Program-made: the position numbers and the translations under genes
Notes under the pieces: model-generated
The model's input: the letters and a program-made list of their open reading frames with translations, nothing else
Told to the model about the DNA's origin: nothing
Databases searched by the model: none
Assembly (NCBI GenBank): GCA_905215965.1
Contig: CAJMSD010000001.1
Span: forward strand, 418,788 to 482,787
Reading direction: 5' to 3'
Origin: an uncultured bacterium
Lineage (GTDB): Bacteria; Bacillota; Clostridia; Oscillospirales; Ruminococcaceae
DNA length: 64,000 bases
Part shown: positions 17,327 to 25,242 of the stretch, in pieces
Layout: each line of letters starts with the position of its first letter
Position numbering within the stretch: position 1 is the first letter of the stretch

Positions 17327-18007
17327 ATGCTTATACACGCTATAAATTCAGCGGTCAGGGCAACTGAGACCTATTCTAATGAGCAGACAAAAGCAAACGC
17401 TTACAAGGCTCTGTGCCGTCTGAGGACAGCAGGCGTGAGAGTTATTCTCGAATACAATGAGGCAAGGGCAAGGTTTCACGCTATCGAAAGAAGAAAGGCA
17501 AAAGCGGCGGAGGTGCTGCCGAATAACATTCAGATCAAGCTCGGCAATCCATACCGCAGAATTCTCATTCACCGCAGGGAAGCAATGAGCATAATAGGTA
17601 ATCTGATGTTCCTGCTCCTCGACGACTGGCAGAAGCTCGGAGCCACTTTCGGAGATCTCTGTAACCTCTGTAATATCTCAGAAAAGCAGGGGCGGCAAGC
17701 ACTCAGAAAAAGTGACATTGACGAATTCGGCAAGATGCTGTTTGTCTGCAACCTCGATTATAAGAACGCCGGTGACTTCATTGAGGATATTCCCGAAGCT
17801 CCGTTTACGATCTGCATTAAGGAATTTATGATACATCAGATGACTCGTACCGAACACGGCAAGAAAGCCGCTCACGAGGCTTTGCAGGCCGTTTTTCCTG
17901 AGCTGTGGGACGACTCCATTATTATGGCAACATCTGACGGAGGCTTTGAATACACCGACGACAGAGGAGAGGTGCATCACGTTGACAGTGACGGGGTGGA
18001 AATATGA
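17327..18007 (+). CDS. Unknown element protein
   Basis: 226 residues, not recognised. Rich in charged helices in the first 90 residues; the middle has GATFGDLCNLCNISEKQGRQAL, which may be a helix-turn-helix; the end is acidic (DDRGEVHHVDSDGVEI). No signal peptide or membrane segment. It follows the small HTH gene by 3 bases, so is in the same operon. Confidence 0.65.
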   Translation: MLIHAINSAVRATETYSNEQTKANAYKALCRLRTAGVRVILEYNEARARFHAIERRKAKAAEVLPNNIQIKLGNPYRRILIHRREAMSIIGNLMFLLLDDWQKLGATFGDLCNLCNISEKQGRQALRKSDIDEFGKMLFVCNLDYKNAGDFIEDIPEAPFTICIKEFMIHQMTRTEHGKKAAHEALQAVFPELWDDSIIMATSDGGFEYTDDRGEVHHVDSDGVEI

Positions 18008-18279
18008 TCTCGCAAAAGAAAAAACGCCTGACGGCGGCAACCGTCAGACGCTTATCGGCAAATACCCATTCACCACAATGAAAATACCTGCCTGCTTCTA
18101 TTATATCACAACGGCGGAGCAGGTGCAAGTCCAAAATGCTCACACGAAAAATAACCTTATATATTATCGTGAGAAGATATGAGAGAATGTAAACAATTCA
18201 TTAAGTTTTCTCAATAATCAACGGTTTCACATTGAAAAGCACACGTTTTCTGCCTATTTATGAAAGGAGCTGAAAAGCT
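18008..18279. other. Intergenic region with a hairpin
   Basis: Contains an inverted repeat CTGACGG/CCGTCAG (about 18030-18048) without a T run, then AT-rich sequence. A 78-codon frame across it overlaps the previous gene out of frame and shows no family; I do not call it. Confidence 0.4.
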
Positions 18280-18534
18280 ATGAATAATATTCAAACAAAT
18301 ACAAGCATACCCGAAATGCTCGGAGTAAAAGAAATTGCGGAGCGTTTCGGCATTGCACAGCACTATGCACGTCAGCTTGCACTCTCCGGAGCTGTAAAGG
18401 CTGTTCGTGTCGGCAGAGGAAAGATACTCATTAACGCTCAGAGCGTGGCTGAATTCTTCGACAGCAGCTACATAACAGATGATGAGCCTGCTCCCGGTGT
18501 CGGTATAGCTCCGATACCTGCAAAGCTGATATGA
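18280..18534 (+). CDS. Excisionase-like helix-turn-helix protein
   Basis: 84 residues. VKEIAERFGIAQHYARQLALSG is a MerR/excisionase-type winged helix of the DNA-binding HTH_17 kind, followed by KAVRVGRGKILINAQSVAEFF. RBS AAAGGAG is 9 bases upstream. With the integrase on the same element this is the likely excisionase (directionality factor). Confidence 0.75.
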   Translation: MNNIQTNTSIPEMLGVKEIAERFGIAQHYARQLALSGAVKAVRVGRGKILINAQSVAEFFDSSYITDDEPAPGVGIAPIPAKLI

Positions 18535-18674
18535 GAGTACTTATCAGATACGATGAAAACAGTGAGAACGACCTTGCAAGAGCCGGCGTGACGCTCGGAA
18601 AACTGGCAATAGTATTCGGTGTGGTCAGTATCAGATACGTCCCCGGCTTGTTCGTTCTCGATACCAGGAGGAAT

Positions 18675-18857
18675 ATGAATATGGACATTACAAAATTTAT
18701 TCCTCACGGCAGGGATAATATGATAAGCGGCTCTGAGCTTGCTCAGCTCACAAGGCTCGACAGCAGGACGGTCAAGCAGCTCATTGCCGACGCCCGAACT
18801 AAAGGCACAGTCATTTGCAGCAGTCTTGAGGGCAACAGAGGAGGGTATTTCATATAA
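18675..18857 (+). CDS. Small DNA-binding-like protein, possibly frameshifted
   Basis: 60 residues from the ATG at 18675 (AGGAGG 4 bases upstream; a second ATG two codons on fits slightly better). The frame stays open back to 18531, overlapping the excisionase-like gene, but that part looks unlikely. Visible: KFIPHGRDNMISGSELAQL followed by a helix-turn-helix-like segment. It stops right after GNRGGYFI. A sense-like frame continues in another phase (see next entry), so the gene may have lost its C-terminus. Confidence 0.6.
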   Translation: MNMDITKFIPHGRDNMISGSELAQLTRLDSRTVKQLIADARTKGTVICSSLEGNRGGYFI

Positions 18858-18973
18858 ACAAGGTTCAGGCAAGTGTCGAGCCTTCTCCCAAGCTCGCTGA
18901 TGTGTTTGCACAGCTCTCCACTGAGGAGCTGAAGGAGATCGCTTACGGCAGTGAAAATGATAACAATTACTAA
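18857..18973 (+). pseudogene. Open frame without a start codon after the small DNA-binding gene
   Basis: A frame of about 38 codons (…VEPSPKLADVFAQLSTEELK…) ending in TAA, with no ATG, GTG or TTG. Codon use looks coding. It could be the shifted C-terminus of the upstream gene, or a small gene with a rare start. Confidence 0.4.
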
Positions 18974-18977
18974 CGAG

Positions 18978-19004
18978 GAGCAGGCTTAACGGTCTGCTCT
19001 TTTT
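18978..19004 (+). terminator. Terminator after the rightward genes
   Basis: GAGCAG/CTGCTC stem followed by five T. Confidence 0.65.
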
Positions 19005-19680
19005 GCTGCTGTACTTAAAAACATAACAAGTTATATTTTTGAAAAACGCTAAGTATATCTTGTTATACCTAACGCAAGGATTTTGATAGTCAAAGTATAC
19101 CTTGTTACACTTTGAAATAAAATCTGTACAGTTTTGTATAATCATTCTGACCTGCTCCGAGGTCTGAGCGTAACGACTGCAAGCATAGCCTACGGCATTC
19201 CACTCTGCGAAAGAGCAGCTCACTGTACGCACGAAAACGCTCCACAACAGGCTGACAACCTTGGAGGGGAATTACCTGTCGCAAGGAGCAGGCAGTGCAC
19301 AGCGGTCAACGTCGTGAGCGTGGAGGTGCTCGACACTGACTCGACAGTTCGGAGCGTGACTTTTCGTGACCTCTCGACCGCTTCTCGACCGCTTCAAGGT
19401 TAGGCTTTTGTCAGTAATTTTTCTTGGTTCGCTCTTGCTTCAATGGTAATAATCGGCTGAGGTTCTCTCGGGTTCCTCATGGGTTCACCTGCTCCGAATA
19501 GTAATTATTTGATGTTGGTTCTCGTTGTTCGCTCGAGGTTCAAGCGGTCAGCATAGCAAAAACCTGATAAAACCTGAAATTTATATGTACTCTGCTCTCG
19601 GCATAAGGGGGAGGGATACCCCTTGTTTGTATCCTCTTGCACTACACCGGTCACTGCTCAAAAATCTGCTCGGAGGTAGT

Positions 19681-19986
19681 GTGCAATCGACTGCACAAAC
19701 TGGAAATCGATTTCCACTCGAGTGGAAACGTGAAGTCATCTTCACTAAATGCCAATACGTGTTGACAAAATGTTGAATCAATTCAACAAAAATGGGAAGT
19801 CGACTTCCCACTAAACCCATTTAGGGAATTGTTTTCACTCAGAGTAGCACGTCGGTGGACGCAAGCTCTGGCATCTGATCTGCTGCACCACCGGGGGCTC
19901 AGCGAGAAATTTGAGCAGTGACGGTGTGAAGGTCATAGCAGGCATGAACAGGGGTACACCGCCCCCTATAACGTTCACTCGAGTGA
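19681..19986. repeat. Series of palindromes, most centred on TCGA
   Basis: GTGCAATCGACTGCAC (19681-19696, one mismatch), GGAAATCGATTTCC (19702-19715), TTTCCACTCGAGTGGAAA (19711-19728), GTGAAG/CTTCAC hairpin (19730-19745), TGTTGAAT/ATTCAACA (19771-19788), TGGGAAGTCGACTTCCCA (19793-19810), TCACTCGAGTGA (19975-19986). The arms differ from one another but five share the TCGA centre. Confidence 0.85.
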
Positions 19987-20004
19987 GCATACAGCACTTT
20001 CTAT

Positions 20005-20306
20005 ACTCACCTGACTCACCCAGACTCACCCAACTATCACCCAATGTAAACGGCTATATATCGCTGAATCCTAACTATTGGGTGAATTAGGTGATAGAAA
20101 ATCGAATTTCTTTTTTATAAAAATATGTATTTCTACTATACGATACCCTTCTCAAAGAAATCTTTGTACTTTTCATTTTCTGCCAGAAGAATTCAGAAAA
20201 CATTCACCTAATTCACCCAACAGGCTTTCAGCGGCTATAAATAGCCAAAATATCGGGGTGATAGTTTCAAAAAAACATTCACCCAGCTATCACCCAATTC
20301 ACCCCG
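20005..20306. repeat. TCACCCA/TGGGTGA repeat cluster
   Basis: Groups of TCACC-containing units at 20005-20045, 20202-20220 and 20276-20306 on one strand and TGGGTGA/GGTGATAG at 20078-20098 and 20255-20262 on the other. The two strands mirror each other around an AT-rich centre. Confidence 0.8.
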
Positions 20307-20337
20307 ATTGATAAAATGATTCAAAAAAAGGAGCAGG

Positions 20338-20550
20338 TCATTCCTGCTCCTCCTCATATTCAAGTATGTCACCCGGCTGACAGTTCAGCAGCTTGCAGAG
20401 CTTGGCTAAGTTATCAGCGGTAACGACTTCTCCGTCTCGGAATTTTTGTATTGTCCGTTCACCGAATATATGGTCAGTCCTTAGCTTGTAGGTGGAATAC
20501 CCGGCGTTCTTCAGCTCGTCCAATACATCAATCTTGTATTTGATAGGCAT
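20338..20550 (-). CDS. Small XRE-family regulator
   Basis: 70 residues, essentially one helix-turn-helix, with STYKLRTDHIFGERTIQKFR and a C-terminus NCQPGDILEYEEEQE as in YozG-type regulators. Transcribed left from the promoter at 20610-20638; its operator is probably the ACACTTGAATTGTG-like and TACACC-like repeats in the divergent region. Confidence 0.8.
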   Translation of the reverse strand: MPIKYKIDVLDELKNAGYSTYKLRTDHIFGERTIQKFRDGEVVTADNLAKLCKLLNCQPGDILEYEEEQE

Positions 20551-20609
20551 ATTCTCAGCTCCTTTCCCGTGGGGGCGTTTTGATACAGCACCCTCTACTT
20601 TCCATTGTA

Positions 20610-20716
20610 ATTATACCATATTTATACACACAATTCAAGTGTATAATATACACGAAATTTGAGTGCATAATTCGTATATATTGCCAATTGACATACACCC
20701 ATTTTAGGTGTATAAT
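20610..20716. promoter_or_regulatory. Divergent promoters with overlapping inverted repeat
   Basis: Leftward: TTGAAT/TATAAT with 17 spacing (20610-20638). Rightward: TTGACA (20688-20693), 17, TATAAT (20711-20716). The rightward spacer holds the palindrome TACACCCATTTTAGGTGTA, a likely repressor site. GTGTATAAT-like units repeat in between. Confidence 0.75.
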
Positions 20717-20767
20717 ATAGATACAGGGTAAGGAAAACGCCCTGAATAAATACAGGAGGTACTTGAT

Positions 20768-21046
20768 ATGAGTACAATGGATATTCTTGCAAAGGTCAAG
20801 GCACTGAAAGAACTGGAGGCTCTAATCTCCGAGGCACAGGCAGACGCAGAGGCAATCAAGGATGAGCTCAAAGCGGTAATGCTCGAGCGTGACACTGAGG
20901 AAATGGACGTGGACGTGTTCAAGATCAGATACAAGCCCGTCAAGAGCAGCCGCTTCGACACAACTGCATTCAAGTCCACCCACAAGGAGCTGTATGAGCA
21001 GTATGTCAAGCAGACCGAGAGCCGCCGCTTTACAGTGTCGGCATAA
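20768..21046 (+). CDS. Phage-like coiled-coil protein of unknown function
   Basis: 92 residues. Residues 5-45 form a charged coiled coil (KVKALKELEALISEAQADAE). The rest reads like short conserved phage proteins that carry KSSRFDTTAFKSTHKELYEQY. RBS GGAGGT is 6 bases upstream and a strong regulated promoter lies before it. No function known to me. Confidence 0.7.
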   Translation: MSTMDILAKVKALKELEALISEAQADAEAIKDELKAVMLERDTEEMDVDVFKIRYKPVKSSRFDTTAFKSTHKELYEQYVKQTESRRFTVSA

Positions 21047-21178
21047 TAGAAAAGAGCCTTACACAATCGCCCGCAAAAGCACAGTGTAAGACCCTCAACA
21101 ACCTACCGGAGCAGGTTACATATTAATTATATATCGCCTGCTCCGAAATGTCAATACATAATCGGAGGTAATGAGTAA

Positions 21179-21487
21179 ATGAAAGCTAAAAGTAAACCCG
21201 TAATTACAATAGATCAGCTCTATGAGAGCTTGAAGTACACTGACCGCAAGGACGACAACCTGTTTGAGGTCGCTGAGGTCAACGAGCCGTTTGATGAGCT
21301 GTGCGACGCTCTCCCGAAAGAGTTCAACGAGCACGAAAGACTATACAGCATACTCATTAACTGCATAGAGCAGGCTGAGCGTAAACGCCTTTCACATAGG
21401 ATTCAGCGTTGCCAAAGGTCTTTTGTTATCGGAATAGGAGGTCTGCGGTATGATAGGCAAGCACGGAATGATAAACGAGCTCATTGA
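21179..21487 (+). CDS. Small element protein, DUF6809-like, C-terminus probably frameshifted
   Basis: 102 residues as read. The first 70 (ITIDQLYESLKYTDRKDD…FNEHERLYSILINCIEQAE) fit a small helical phage family resembling DUF6809. Near 21385 another frame continues more naturally as AFHIGFSVAKGLLLSE and stops at about 21437, just before the RBS of the next gene. A one-base deletion would explain this. Confidence 0.55.
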   Translation: MKAKSKPVITIDQLYESLKYTDRKDDNLFEVAEVNEPFDELCDALPKEFNEHERLYSILINCIEQAERKRLSHRIQRCQRSFVIGIGGLRYDRQARNDKRAH

Positions 21488-21716
21488 CGTATCTGAGGGC
21501 ATCAGAATATCTCGCACAGCCGGTACAAGTGATGATATATGCAGAGCAAGTGAAATATACAAGGCTTATGTCGAAGCGTACAAGAGCGATGATACACTGT
21601 TCACGCACCTGTGTGCACTCTCTGCCGTGTACCTCACCGGACGCATACAGGGCATCAGAGAGGAGAGAGCCAAAGCGGTCAAGGCTCGCAGCCTTGACAG
21701 TTCGTCAGCCGACTGA
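21450..21716 (+). CDS. Small element protein of unknown function
   Basis: 88 residues, ATG with AGGAGG 8 bases upstream. Helical; the end reads YLTGRIQGIREERAKAVKAR, a motif seen in small phage proteins next to early-region genes. Not recognised further. Last gene before attR. Confidence 0.6.
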   Translation: MIGKHGMINELIDVSEGIRISRTAGTSDDICRASEIYKAYVEAYKSDDTLFTHLCALSAVYLTGRIQGIREERAKAVKARSLDSSSAD

Positions 21717-21768
21717 TATAATGTATATGAGAGCTGCTACGGCTACTATGGCTGTTGCAGCTCTCCGA

Positions 21769-21821
21769 AAGATGAGGTTCCCTCCGCTATTCTGGGCAGA
21801 GGATTTACCTCATCTTTTTGT
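21769..21821 (+). terminator. Terminator near attR
   Basis: GATGAGGT (21769) pairs with ACCTCATC (about 21809), followed by TTTTT. A second stem GAGAGCTG/CAGCTCTC lies just upstream. Confidence 0.65.
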
Positions 21822-21842
21822 GCGCCGTTTGTGCGCCATTGA
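21821..21842 (+). repeat. Arm-type integrase site candidate, right
   Basis: GTGCGCCGTTTGTGCGCCATTGA, nearly the same as the motif pair at 14942-14963, same orientation. Confidence 0.5.
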
Positions 21843-21954
21843 AACGACAGCGCACAAAATCAGATTGAACAAAATGAAACGATTGTAGCTTGAAACGGCT
21901 ATATATAGGAAATTACTGGATATAGTAAAAACGCTCAAAAAGCTCAAAATCCCT

Positions 21955-21999
21955 TTGGTAAGGCGTAGGTCGTCGGTTCAAGTCCGATCATCAGCTCCA
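21955..21999 (+). repeat. attR core (45 bp)
   Basis: Exact copy of the tRNA-Thr 3' end, not part of a tRNA here. Confidence 0.95.
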
Positions 22000-22424
22000 T
22001 TAAATAAACCTCGCAAATGGCTATAATACGTCGCTTGCGAGGCTTTTATTTTTTGTGCATTTTAATATTGACTGCGCAAAAATACGCGAAAATACACTAA
22101 AAATACATTAGTATGGGTGTCAAATAGGGTGTCAAAAAACACCACAACCCCACCGAAAAAGGCAGGGTTGAAAGCGTGTAGAAAAAATATAATATATTTC
22201 GGGATAATCCCGATGAATTTATTGTACCATGGATCGATTGTAGAAATCTATACATATTTTGTCGGATTTTATGAAATTTTGTCTGACTCAAAAAACAACC
22301 GTCAGAGCACTATGGGCAGGTACTCATATAGAAGTATTTAAGATTTTAAGATAAGGCTGCGTAACCGCTGAGGTTACGCAGCCTTTCTCTTTTGTCGTAC
22401 TTCATACTGTAGCAACAGCAGTCG
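22000..22424. other. Non-coding region right of attR
   Basis: No gene seen. Contains a direct repeat GGGTGTCAAAT/GGGTGTCAAAA (22115-22136), similar in style to integrase arm sites and possibly left by an older element in the same tRNA, and a strong hairpin GGCTGCGTAACC/GGTTACGCAGCC (22352-22380) followed by a T-rich tract, a terminator. Confidence 0.5.
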
Positions 22425-22703
22425 CTACAGTAAAGTCAAAACGATACATGGGCTGTCGGAGTGTTTGGACGAATAGTAAACAACGAGCTGTCGATTGTGA
22501 CAGTTCGTTTCTGCGATAATCATATTTTCAATCAGAGCAAAATTCTGAAAGTACATACCGAGCTTTGTCTGGTAAAAAGCAAGGCGTTTTCTCCGTTTCA
22601 GAATATTCACGCCGTCTACCAGCACATCGCCGCTGTCAATAGGTTCGATTCCGGCAATCATATCGAGCAAAGTCGTTTTTTCGCATCCGCTTGCACCGAT
22701 CAA
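22425..22703 (-). pseudogene. Remnant of an ABC transporter ATP-binding gene
   Basis: Residues 1-55 read like the start of a LolD/MacB-type ATPase (LLDMIAGIEPIDSGDVLVDG), but the Walker A is GASGCEKTT, with the second Gly replaced by Glu. The N-terminus before Walker A and everything after the Q-loop region are missing. A dead fragment. Confidence 0.75.
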
Positions 22704-22955
22704 ATAGTGAGAATCAACCTACTATATTTATAGGATCGTTGTGCTTTGTGTGTGGACTTGTTTTACTGTTATTTTGAAATGTTGTAATACAGTATTACAG
22801 ATAAAACCAAGCGTTTATTATACCACAGGAGAAATTTTTATCAATAGTTTTTTTAAAACAATATGAAAGCATCAAAAGTGAAACAGAAAGCACGAGCTAA
22901 AACCCTCAGAGCTAAGCCTTAATAAAGCGAGCTTATAAAAAAATTAAAGAAGTGC

Positions 22956-23001
22956 TTGACAAATAAAATAACATATGTTATAATACAAATGTTATATAAC
23001 A
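22956..23001 (+). promoter_or_regulatory. Promoter and operators of the TetR/CPBP operon
   Basis: TTGACA (22956-22961), 17 bases, TATAAT (22979-22984). Two palindromes, ATAACATATGTTAT (22968-22981) over the spacer and -10, and TGTTATATAACA (22990-23001) just after, suit autorepression by the TetR protein. Confidence 0.8.
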
Positions 23002-23026
23002 ATAGATATAAAAAAGGAGAAATCTT

Positions 23027-23590
23027 ATGCCGCCAAAAGCCAGAATAACAAGGGACATGATAATTGAAGCGGGTGTAAAAATAGTACGGACGGAAGGAGC
23101 TGACAGTCTGAACGTACGCCGTGTAGCCGCAATGCTTGAATGTTCAACGCAACCTGTAATGTATCATTTCAAAATTGTAAACGACCTAAAAAATGCGGTA
23201 TACGAGGCTGCAAACAACCTGCATACAGAGTATATAATGCAGCCTGACATCGACGCTGAAAATCCTTTTATGTCAATCGGGCTGCGATATATACAATTTG
23301 CAAAAGATGAAACATATCTGTTTCGTTTTCTTTTTCAGTCGAATAAATTTCAGAATGTCGGATTGATGGATATTATGAATGCTGATGACCTTTTACCGAT
23401 AATAGCACCTCTTTGTGAAACCACAAATATTCCTGAGACGCAGGTAAGGACAGTTTTTGAAACAATGTTTATCTGCGTTCACGGAATTGCAAGCCTTATA
23501 GCAAACAACGCAATCACTTACGATAAGGAACATTTCAAAAAAATGCTTGTTATGTTATTTGACGGCATTATTGCCAAATTGGGAGGATAA
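23027..23590 (+). CDS. TetR/AcrR-family regulator
   Basis: 187 residues. N-terminal helix-turn-helix (ADSLNVRRVAAMLECSTQPVMYHF) at about 23-48; C-terminal ligand domain typical of the family, about 60-185. Probably represses itself and the CPBP gene that starts 4 bases after its stop, through the two AACATATGTT-like palindromes in the promoter. Ligand unknown. Confidence 0.9.
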   Translation: MPPKARITRDMIIEAGVKIVRTEGADSLNVRRVAAMLECSTQPVMYHFKIVNDLKNAVYEAANNLHTEYIMQPDIDAENPFMSIGLRYIQFAKDETYLFRFLFQSNKFQNVGLMDIMNADDLLPIIAPLCETTNIPETQVRTVFETMFICVHGIASLIANNAITYDKEHFKKMLVMLFDGIIAKLGG

Positions 23591-23594
23591 AATT

Positions 23595-24356
23595 ATGAAC
23601 TTATTCAGGAAAAATGAAGTAACTTTTGCGATTGTGCTCATAGTCATATATGTAGTCGGAAACAGTATATGTCAAAGTGTATCAGAAACAATAGGGATTG
23701 AATTTCTCGCCGAAACGGTATTTTGCATCATAATGAGTGCAGCGGTGTATATATTCATAAAACGCAGCAATCTTTCGGAATATCTTGGAATGAAAAAGCC
23801 TGAAATTTCTGTATCAAGAATGCTTTTCTATATTCCATTTATACTGATAGGCGGAGTGGGTGCTTTTTTTGGTATGGGCTTGGCATATTCGCCTTTCATC
23901 TGCATAATTCGTGCAGTTATGATGATTTGCGTGGGATTTTTGGAGGAAGTAATTTTTCGTGGATTTCTTTTCAGAGGTATTGCAAAAAGTAACCTGACAG
24001 AAGCCGTTGTTATATCTTCTGTTACTTTCGGTATCGGGCATATTGTAAATTTACTGAATGGCTACGACGTAATCAACAATATCATTCAGATAATTTTTGC
24101 AGTAGGTGTGGGATTTTTGCTTGTATTTACATTTCTTAGAACATCAAGTATTGTTCCATGTATACTGTTTCACGCTTTTAATAACGCTATAAATGCTTTT
24201 ATAACAAAAGATTTTCTTATTGAAAAAATAGGTGAGACAAATGCAGATATGATTGTTATGTTTATAAAAATGGCACTTATTATTGTATATCTGATTTATA
24301 TAATAAAACTTCCCAAAAAAGAATTACCTGAAAAATCTTACTCTGTAAATGGGTAA
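23595..24356 (+). CDS. CPBP family intramembrane metalloprotease
   Basis: 253 residues from the ATG at 23595 (GGAGG 9 bases upstream; the longer reading starts inside the TetR gene). Six to eight membrane segments. The CPBP/Abi motifs are complete: EEVIFRGFLFRG (about 120-131), FGIGHI (about 152-157) and HAFNNA (about 200). Family members are related to Rce1 proteases and include bacteriocin self-immunity proteins; the substrate here is unknown. Co-transcribed with the TetR gene. Confidence 0.9.
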   Translation: MNLFRKNEVTFAIVLIVIYVVGNSICQSVSETIGIEFLAETVFCIIMSAAVYIFIKRSNLSEYLGMKKPEISVSRMLFYIPFILIGGVGAFFGMGLAYSPFICIIRAVMMICVGFLEEVIFRGFLFRGIAKSNLTEAVVISSVTFGIGHIVNLLNGYDVINNIIQIIFAVGVGFLLVFTFLRTSSIVPCILFHAFNNAINAFITKDFLIEKIGETNADMIVMFIKMALIIVYLIYIIKLPKKELPEKSYSVNG

Positions 24357-24700
24357 CTAATCAGAATGAAAATGAATGGAATATCATACAGAAGCGACTT
24401 GAGGCTGAAAGGTATCGTCAATATATGAAATGATGCTCGGCGCTCTCAAGCGTTTTGCTCATTGAGTTTTGCCATCTCTTAAATTTTCATCGTTCAGCGT
24501 TATGTCTATCGGCTGCAAATCTTCGTGCTTTTCTGACGGAATTATAACAAAACCGCTTGAGGTAAACGGGTGTTGAACGATCATTGGAGAATACGGTGTT
24601 GTGCAGATGCCGGTCAGAAGCAATGCTTTGGCGATAGCCTTTACACCATCTAAATCGCTTTATTTTTTCATTAGTGTTCCTTTCTAAAATAGGCAATAAA
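24357..24700. pseudogene. Debris of mobile-element genes
   Basis: Two open but headless frames. On plus, 24357-24434 ends in QKRLEAERYRQYMK then stop. On minus, 24659-24459 reads SDLDGVKAIAKALLLTGICT and on to DENLRDGKTQ with a stop codon just after a would-be ATGAAAAAA. The minus one resembles a small gene common on clostridial conjugative elements. Neither can be expressed as it stands. Confidence 0.5.
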
Positions 24701-24842
24701 AAAGCACATGGATTTTTGATTTCCATGTGCTTGGGTTTCGTTTTTCGGTTGTGCAAGAGTTCAAATCTATCTGCAAAGGGAAAACGGCGATTTTACATCT
24801 ATAAAACGGTCTGCTCAAAAACCGCCCTATAGACAGCAAAAA

Positions 24843-24867
24843 AACCTCGGTGTTACCGAGGTTTTTG
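24843..24867. terminator. Hairpin terminator before tRNA-Arg
   Basis: AAACCTCGGT/ACCGAGGTTT stem with A and T runs on each side, downstream of tRNA-Arg on the minus strand. Confidence 0.75.
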
Positions 24868-24894
24868 GGGCTGCATCTTTTTGCAGCCACTTTA

Positions 24895-24971
24895 TGGCGT
24901 GCCTGGAGGGATTCGAACCCCCGACCTACTGGTTCGTAGCCAGTCACTCTATCCAGCTGAGCTACAGGCAC
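24895..24971 (-). tRNA. tRNA-Arg (ACG), CCA encoded
   Basis: 74 nt plus CCA (24895-24897). Acceptor GTGCCTG/CAGGCAC, D-arm AGCTCAGCTGGATAGAGT, anticodon loop CTACGAA with anticodon ACG, T-arm GGTTCGAATCC. Confidence 0.96.
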
Positions 24972-25126
24972 ACTTTTCCAACGCTAATTATTATATCACA
25001 AATTTTCATGTATGTCAATGTTTTTTTTGTTTTACAAACAAAATTGTGCAAAATCTTGAAAAAAATCCACATAATTTCGACTTTGGTAGCTTATATGTAC
25101 ATTTTTCCCAGTTCGAAAAATTTTCC

Positions 25127-25155
25127 TTGACAATGTATCTGTTTTCTGGTATAAT
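25127..25155 (+). promoter_or_regulatory. Promoter of tRNA-Lys
   Basis: TTGACA (25127-25132), 17 bases, TATAAT (25150-25155). Confidence 0.9.
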
Positions 25156-25166
25156 AAATACGTTGT

Positions 25167-25242
25167 GAGACATTAGCTCAGTCGGTAGAGCATACGCCTT
25201 TTAAGCGTAGGGTCGAGGGTTCAAATCCCTCATGTCTCACCA
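25167..25242 (+). tRNA. tRNA-Lys (TTT), CCA encoded
   Basis: 73 nt plus CCA. Acceptor GAGACAT/ATGTCTC, anticodon loop CTTTTAA with TTT, T-arm GGTTCAAATCC. No second copy of its 3' end was found in the window. Confidence 0.96.

Larger units (their letters stand above)
19005..20330. other. 1.3-kb non-coding, repeat-rich block (possible replication or partition region)
   Basis: No frame here looks like a gene. It holds two direct repeats around TATCTTGTTA/TACCTTGTTA (19051-19068, 19092-19110), a tandem CTCGACCGCTT pair (about 19374), a run of palindromes (19681-19986) and many TCACCCA/TGGGTGA repeats (20005-20306). Such blocks of iterons and inverted repeats are typical of origins or protein-loading sites. 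No replication initiator was recognised on the element, so this is inference. Confidence 0.5.
14826..21999. mobile_element. 7.2-kb integrated element in tRNA-Thr
   Basis: Bounded by an exact 45-bp direct repeat of the tRNA-Thr 3' end (14826-14870 and 21955-21999). The left end has a tyrosine integrase next to attL and an XRE repressor; then come an excisionase-like protein, several small genes of unknown function, and a repeat-rich non-coding block. No capsid, terminase, relaxase or type IV secretion gene is visible, so it is a small integrative element or satellite that would need a helper to move. Each end also carries a pair of TTTGTGCGC motifs. Confidence 0.9.

Noticed and set aside
17946..18182. 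78-codon frame overlapping the 226-residue gene
   Set aside because: Out-of-phase extension of a coding region over a hairpin; no RBS.
18468..19247. 259-codon minus-strand frame
   Set aside because: Runs antisense through the excisionase-like and small DNA-binding genes and into repeats; no family seen.
19134..19403. 89-codon frame in the repeat block
   Set aside because: Low-complexity translation over direct repeats, no RBS; other small frames at 19525, 19581 and 19835 are similar.
19681..20306. CRISPR array
   Set aside because: Palindromes differ from one another and the TCACCCA repeats have irregular spacing with no equal-length spacers.
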